Shown here piece by piece: positions 5,941 to 7,767 of a stretch of 7,767 nt of DNA. The stretch is from assembly GCA_910586255.1 (NCBI GenBank), contig CAJUHR010000072.1, forward strand, positions 1 through 7,767, given 5' to 3'. The notes beneath the pieces are model-generated. The model was not told where the DNA came from and ran no database searches. It saw nothing but the letters and a program-made list of their open reading frames with translations. The position numbers were made by a program, and so were the translations under genes. The stretch's first letter is position 1; every line of letters begins with the position of its first letter. Source of the DNA: an uncultured Lachnospiraceae bacterium (lineage in GTDB: Bacteria > Bacillota > Clostridia > Lachnospirales > Lachnospiraceae).

Positions 5941-7544
5941 GAATACAGCTTTCTATACTCATTGGGCTTTAATCCCGAGTATTTTGTAAATGTCTTCGTA
6001 AAATAGCGCACATCATTGTAGCCTACCATTCCGCATATATCGGCAACTGTCCGGTTGGTCTCCTTTAAAAGCTGCTTCGCCGTGTCCATGCGGATTTTGG
6101 AAAGGTATTCCAGAAAGGTCATGCCTGTATCTTTTTTAAAAATAGTGCTTAGATAAGCCGGGGAAAGCTCCGCAATGGCGCTTACCTGTTCCAGGGTCAG
6201 AGGCTCTCTGTAATGCTCTGCCATATATTGCTTCACAATCCGCACAGGGCGGTTCTCATCCTGCCTTTTTAAGCGGGCCGCCTTTTCATAGGAGGTGGTG
6301 ACTCTGCGAATCAGGTAGTCAAACAGCTCGGAGGCGGAGGCACAGTTGTCTGCCCCTGCAAGAAAGCTTTCCATAAAGTCCTCCTCAATCCGAATCCGGT
6401 AGTTTTTCATGGAAAAGAGGTACAGATTGCACACCTCCTTTGTCATCTGAAGAATCTCATGACCGGTGATTTTTGGCCGGCCAATCATTTCTTCCTTTAA
6501 CTCGGTCATAGCATCCCGCACAGGAAATACCTCCAGGCTCTCTAAAGCCTTGGTCATTTTCTGGTTAAACTCCCCAAACAGACTACTCTCCGAAAAATTC
6601 TCTTTTCTGGAAAACTCACCCTCCAAAAGCTTTCCCGTGCCTGCCACCAGCCTCTCCTCAATCCACAAGCGGGCATTTTTTACAGACTCGGACAGCCCCT
6701 TTTGACTGTAGCAGACGGTTCCCAGAGCCATGGTCACGGAGATGTCCCCTAAAATTCCCCCTTGAATCCGCATCTCATCCAAAAGCGCCTTCATCTGATG
6801 CCGGACATTTCCCCACTGCTCCCTCTCAAAATTCAGGAGAAAGTAGAAAAAGCTTCCCATCTCTGTCATCTCATACTCATGGACACAATCTCCTGACAAA
6901 TGCTTTAAGGTGCCGCGCACCTTGTCTGCCATAAACTGCTGACTCTTCCTGTCATCCAGAGTTCGCCCGTCTATTTTCATAATCGCCGTACAAAAGGCAC
7001 CTGGACAAAAGGAAAAATGGAACTCCTTGCAAATCCGCTCCGGCGGATAATTAAGTCTCTCCTTATTTCTGCCGTATACCAGATCCGAGAGAAAGGTCTG
7101 ACGCAGAGTCTCCTCATCAGTCTTTAAGATCCTCTTCATCTGCTCCTCATCGGAAAGCTGCTTTGTCTCCTGGCGGAATTTGCCCCCCAGCTTTTTTAAG
7201 GTTTCCGTCAGCTCCTCCTTCTTAATCGGCTTTAAAATATAATCATTTACCCCATAGCGGATAGCGCTCCGGGCATACTCAAAATGGCGATAACCGCTGA
7301 TAATGACGAATTCCATCCTGGGATTATTTTCCTTGCCCAAACGCACCAGTTCCAGGCCGTTACATCCCGGCATCCGGATATCCGTTATGACAATATCCGG
7401 ATGCTGAGTGCGGATAAGCTCCAAAGCCTCAAGCCCGTTCTCTGCAGTGGCTATCACCTGCATTCCCAGCTCAGGCCAGTTGATCAGCTTTTCAATCAGC
7501 TGACATATTTTCTGTTCATCATCAGCAATCAGAATTTTCAGCAT
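5937..7544 (-). CDS. YesN-type response regulator with AraC-family DNA-binding domain
   Basis: Transcription factor phosphorylated by the kinase encoded directly downstream. It has 535 residues, the normal size for YesN-like regulators. Receiver domain at about 1-125: acidic pair D8/D9, phospho-acceptor D55 in ITDIRMPG, switch S83 in VIISGY, and K105 in YILKPI. A linker of about 300 residues (130-430) shows no motif I can name. The C-terminal AraC domain (about 434-535) has two helix-turn-helix units: LTLEQVSAIAELSPAYLSTIFKK, broken here only to name its ends, LTLEQ to IFKK; and TVADICGMVGYNDVRYFTK, followed by the family hallmark YSGLKPNEYRK. The ATG at 7542-7544 follows AAGGAG at 7551-7556. 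It is the first gene of a three-gene operon. Likely targets are the nearby ROK and transporter promoters and its own, by analogy with YesN-type systems; no binding repeat could be confidently identified. Confidence 0.95.
   Translation of the reverse strand: MLKILIADDEQKICQLIEKLINWPELGMQVIATAENGLEALELIRTQHPDIVITDIRMPGCNGLELVRLGKENNPRMEFVIISGYRHFEYARSAIRYGVNDYILKPIKKEELTETLKKLGGKFRQETKQLSDEEQMKRILKTDEETLRQTFLSDLVYGRNKERLNYPPERICKEFHFSFCPGAFCTAIMKIDGRTLDDRKSQQFMADKVRGTLKHLSGDCVHEYEMTEMGSFFYFLLNFEREQWGNVRHQMKALLDEMRIQGGILGDISVTMALGTVCYSQKGLSESVKNARLWIEERLVAGTGKLLEGEFSRKENFSESSLFGEFNQKMTKALESLEVFPVRDAMTELKEEMIGRPKITGHEILQMTKEVCNLYLFSMKNYRIRIEEDFMESFLAGADNCASASELFDYLIRRVTTSYEKAARLKRQDENRPVRIVKQYMAEHYREPLTLEQVSAIAELSPAYLSTIFKKDTGMTFLEYLSKIRMDTAKQLLKETNRTVADICGMVGYNDVRYFTKTFTKYSGLKPNEYRKLYS
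7370..7404. repeat. Perfect 11-bp inverted repeat inside the response regulator gene
   Basis: GCATCCGGATA (7370-7380) and TATCCGGATGC (7394-7404) are exact reverse complements around a 13-nt spacer. On the coding strand they encode HPDI and DIRM, flanking the phospho-acceptor Asp codon. The repeat is partly explained by the shared DI and by codon choice, but the match is longer than expected by chance in a window of this size. The transcript could form a stable hairpin about 140 nt into the gene. Confidence 0.5.
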
Positions 7545-7567
7545 TGGCGGCTCCTTTTTTTAATAGG

Positions 7568-7587
7568 GCAGAAGATATTTCTCCTGC
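7568..7587. repeat. Imperfect dyad in the leader of the response regulator operon
   Basis: GCAGAAGA (7568-7575) and TCTCCTGC (7580-7587) pair over 8 positions with one mismatch and a 4-nt loop. The dyad lies about 12 nt upstream of the ribosome binding site of the regulator gene. If transcription starts near 7613 it would be a hairpin in the 5' leader; otherwise it could be an operator. The evidence is positional only. Confidence 0.25.
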
Positions 7588-7612
7588 TGACAGCGCGGTC
7601 CTAAGCGGAGCG

Positions 7613-7651
7613 TTTTTGTTCTATAGGACGAACTTCCCTATAGAACAAAAA
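7613..7651. repeat. Perfect 15-bp inverted repeat between the tRNA terminator and the regulator operon
   Basis: TTTTTGTTCTATAGG (7613-7627) and CCTATAGAACAAAAA (7637-7651) are exact reverse complements around a 9-bp centre. The right arm overlaps the U-tract of the tRNA terminator. Neither strand has a T-run after the stem, so it is not itself a normal intrinsic terminator. The arms also provide promoter-like hexamers (see the promoter entry). The symmetry suits a dimeric DNA-binding protein or a dispersed intergenic repeat. Confidence 0.75.
7620..7648 (-). promoter_or_regulatory. Candidate promoter of the regulator/kinase/pseudo-ATPase operon
   Basis: On the minus strand TTGTTC (7643-7648) and TATAGA (7620-7625) are separated by exactly 17 bp, matching sigma-A consensus at 3/6 and 4/6 positions. 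Transcription would start near 7613, giving a leader of about 70 nt before the ATG at 7544. Because the element is palindromic, the same pair exists on the plus strand (7616-7621 and 7639-7644), where it would run straight into the 7653-7676 hairpin. No better promoter is visible in the gap 7545-7612. Confidence 0.4.
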
Positions 7652-7682
7652 AGGCCGCCGGAATCTCCTGGCGGCCTTTTTT
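7647..7682 (-). terminator. Intrinsic terminator after tRNA-Ala, probably bidirectional
   Basis: GGCCGCC (7653-7659) and GGCGGCC (7670-7676) form a perfect GC-only 7-bp stem, extendable inward by G-T and G-C pairs. It is flanked by six A on the left (7647-7652) and six T on the right (7677-7682). Read on the minus strand the stem is followed by TTTTTT, placed 12-18 nt after the tRNA 3' end, so it ends the tRNA transcript. The mirror layout would also stop plus-strand transcription. Confidence 0.88.
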
Positions 7683-7693
7683 CATTATTTGGA

Positions 7694-7766
<73 letters not shown>

Positions 7767-7767
7767 A

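Noticed and set aside
7562..7567. TATTAA (minus strand) as the -10 box of the regulator operon
   Set aside because: It is only about 6 nt from the ribosome binding site, so transcription would start at or inside it, and no acceptable -35 lies at 16-18 bp.

Overview
The window reads as a chromosomal carbohydrate-uptake and sensing locus from an anaerobic Firmicute, most likely a Lachnospiraceae (Clostridium cluster XIVa type) gut bacterium. The basis is moderate GC judged by eye, strong purine-rich ribosome binding sites, a YesM/YesN-type two-component system beside an RbsA/RbsC-type sugar ABC transporter and a ROK protein, and the form of the tRNA-Ala gene. The genus is inference. All genes are on the minus strand, so the locus is transcribed from right to left.

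Right edge (7567-7767): a complete tRNA-Ala(GGC) gene, then its GC-rich, probably bidirectional intrinsic terminator. Next comes a perfect 15-bp inverted repeat whose arms supply a TTGTTC-17-TATAGA promoter-like pair facing the next operon. A short untranslated leader follows.

Operon 1 (7544 to 3465): an AraC-type response regulator, a small YesM-type histidine kinase (ATGA stop/start overlap) and a 481-residue protein shaped like a tandem RbsA/MglA sugar-transporter ATPase. That third protein has lost essentially every nucleotide-binding and catalytic residue in both cassettes. A modest intrinsic terminator follows at 3404-3430. The kinase has two adjacent membrane segments and almost no extracytoplasmic loop, unlike typical YesM kinases, so it has no evident ligand-binding domain of its own. 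The most interesting reading is that the pseudo-ATPase gives this kinase its input, perhaps by docking on the sugar permease and reporting transporter state. That is a hypothesis from gene order and sequence motifs, not a known mechanism.

Unit 2 (3334 to 2465): a ROK-family sugar kinase or sugar-binding protein with its own extended -10 promoter. It lacks the zinc-binding cysteines usual in the family.

Unit 3 (2339 to the left edge): an intact RbsA/MglA-type tandem ATPase and the start of an RbsC-type permease that runs off the window. A 125-bp gap containing a dyad separates this unit from the ROK gene. No periplasmic-type sugar-binding protein gene is visible; it may lie beyond the left edge.

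Taken together, a sugar is probably imported by the RbsA/RbsC-type transporter and possibly phosphorylated by the ROK protein, while the regulator, kinase and pseudo-ATPase module controls expression. The sugar cannot be determined from this window.
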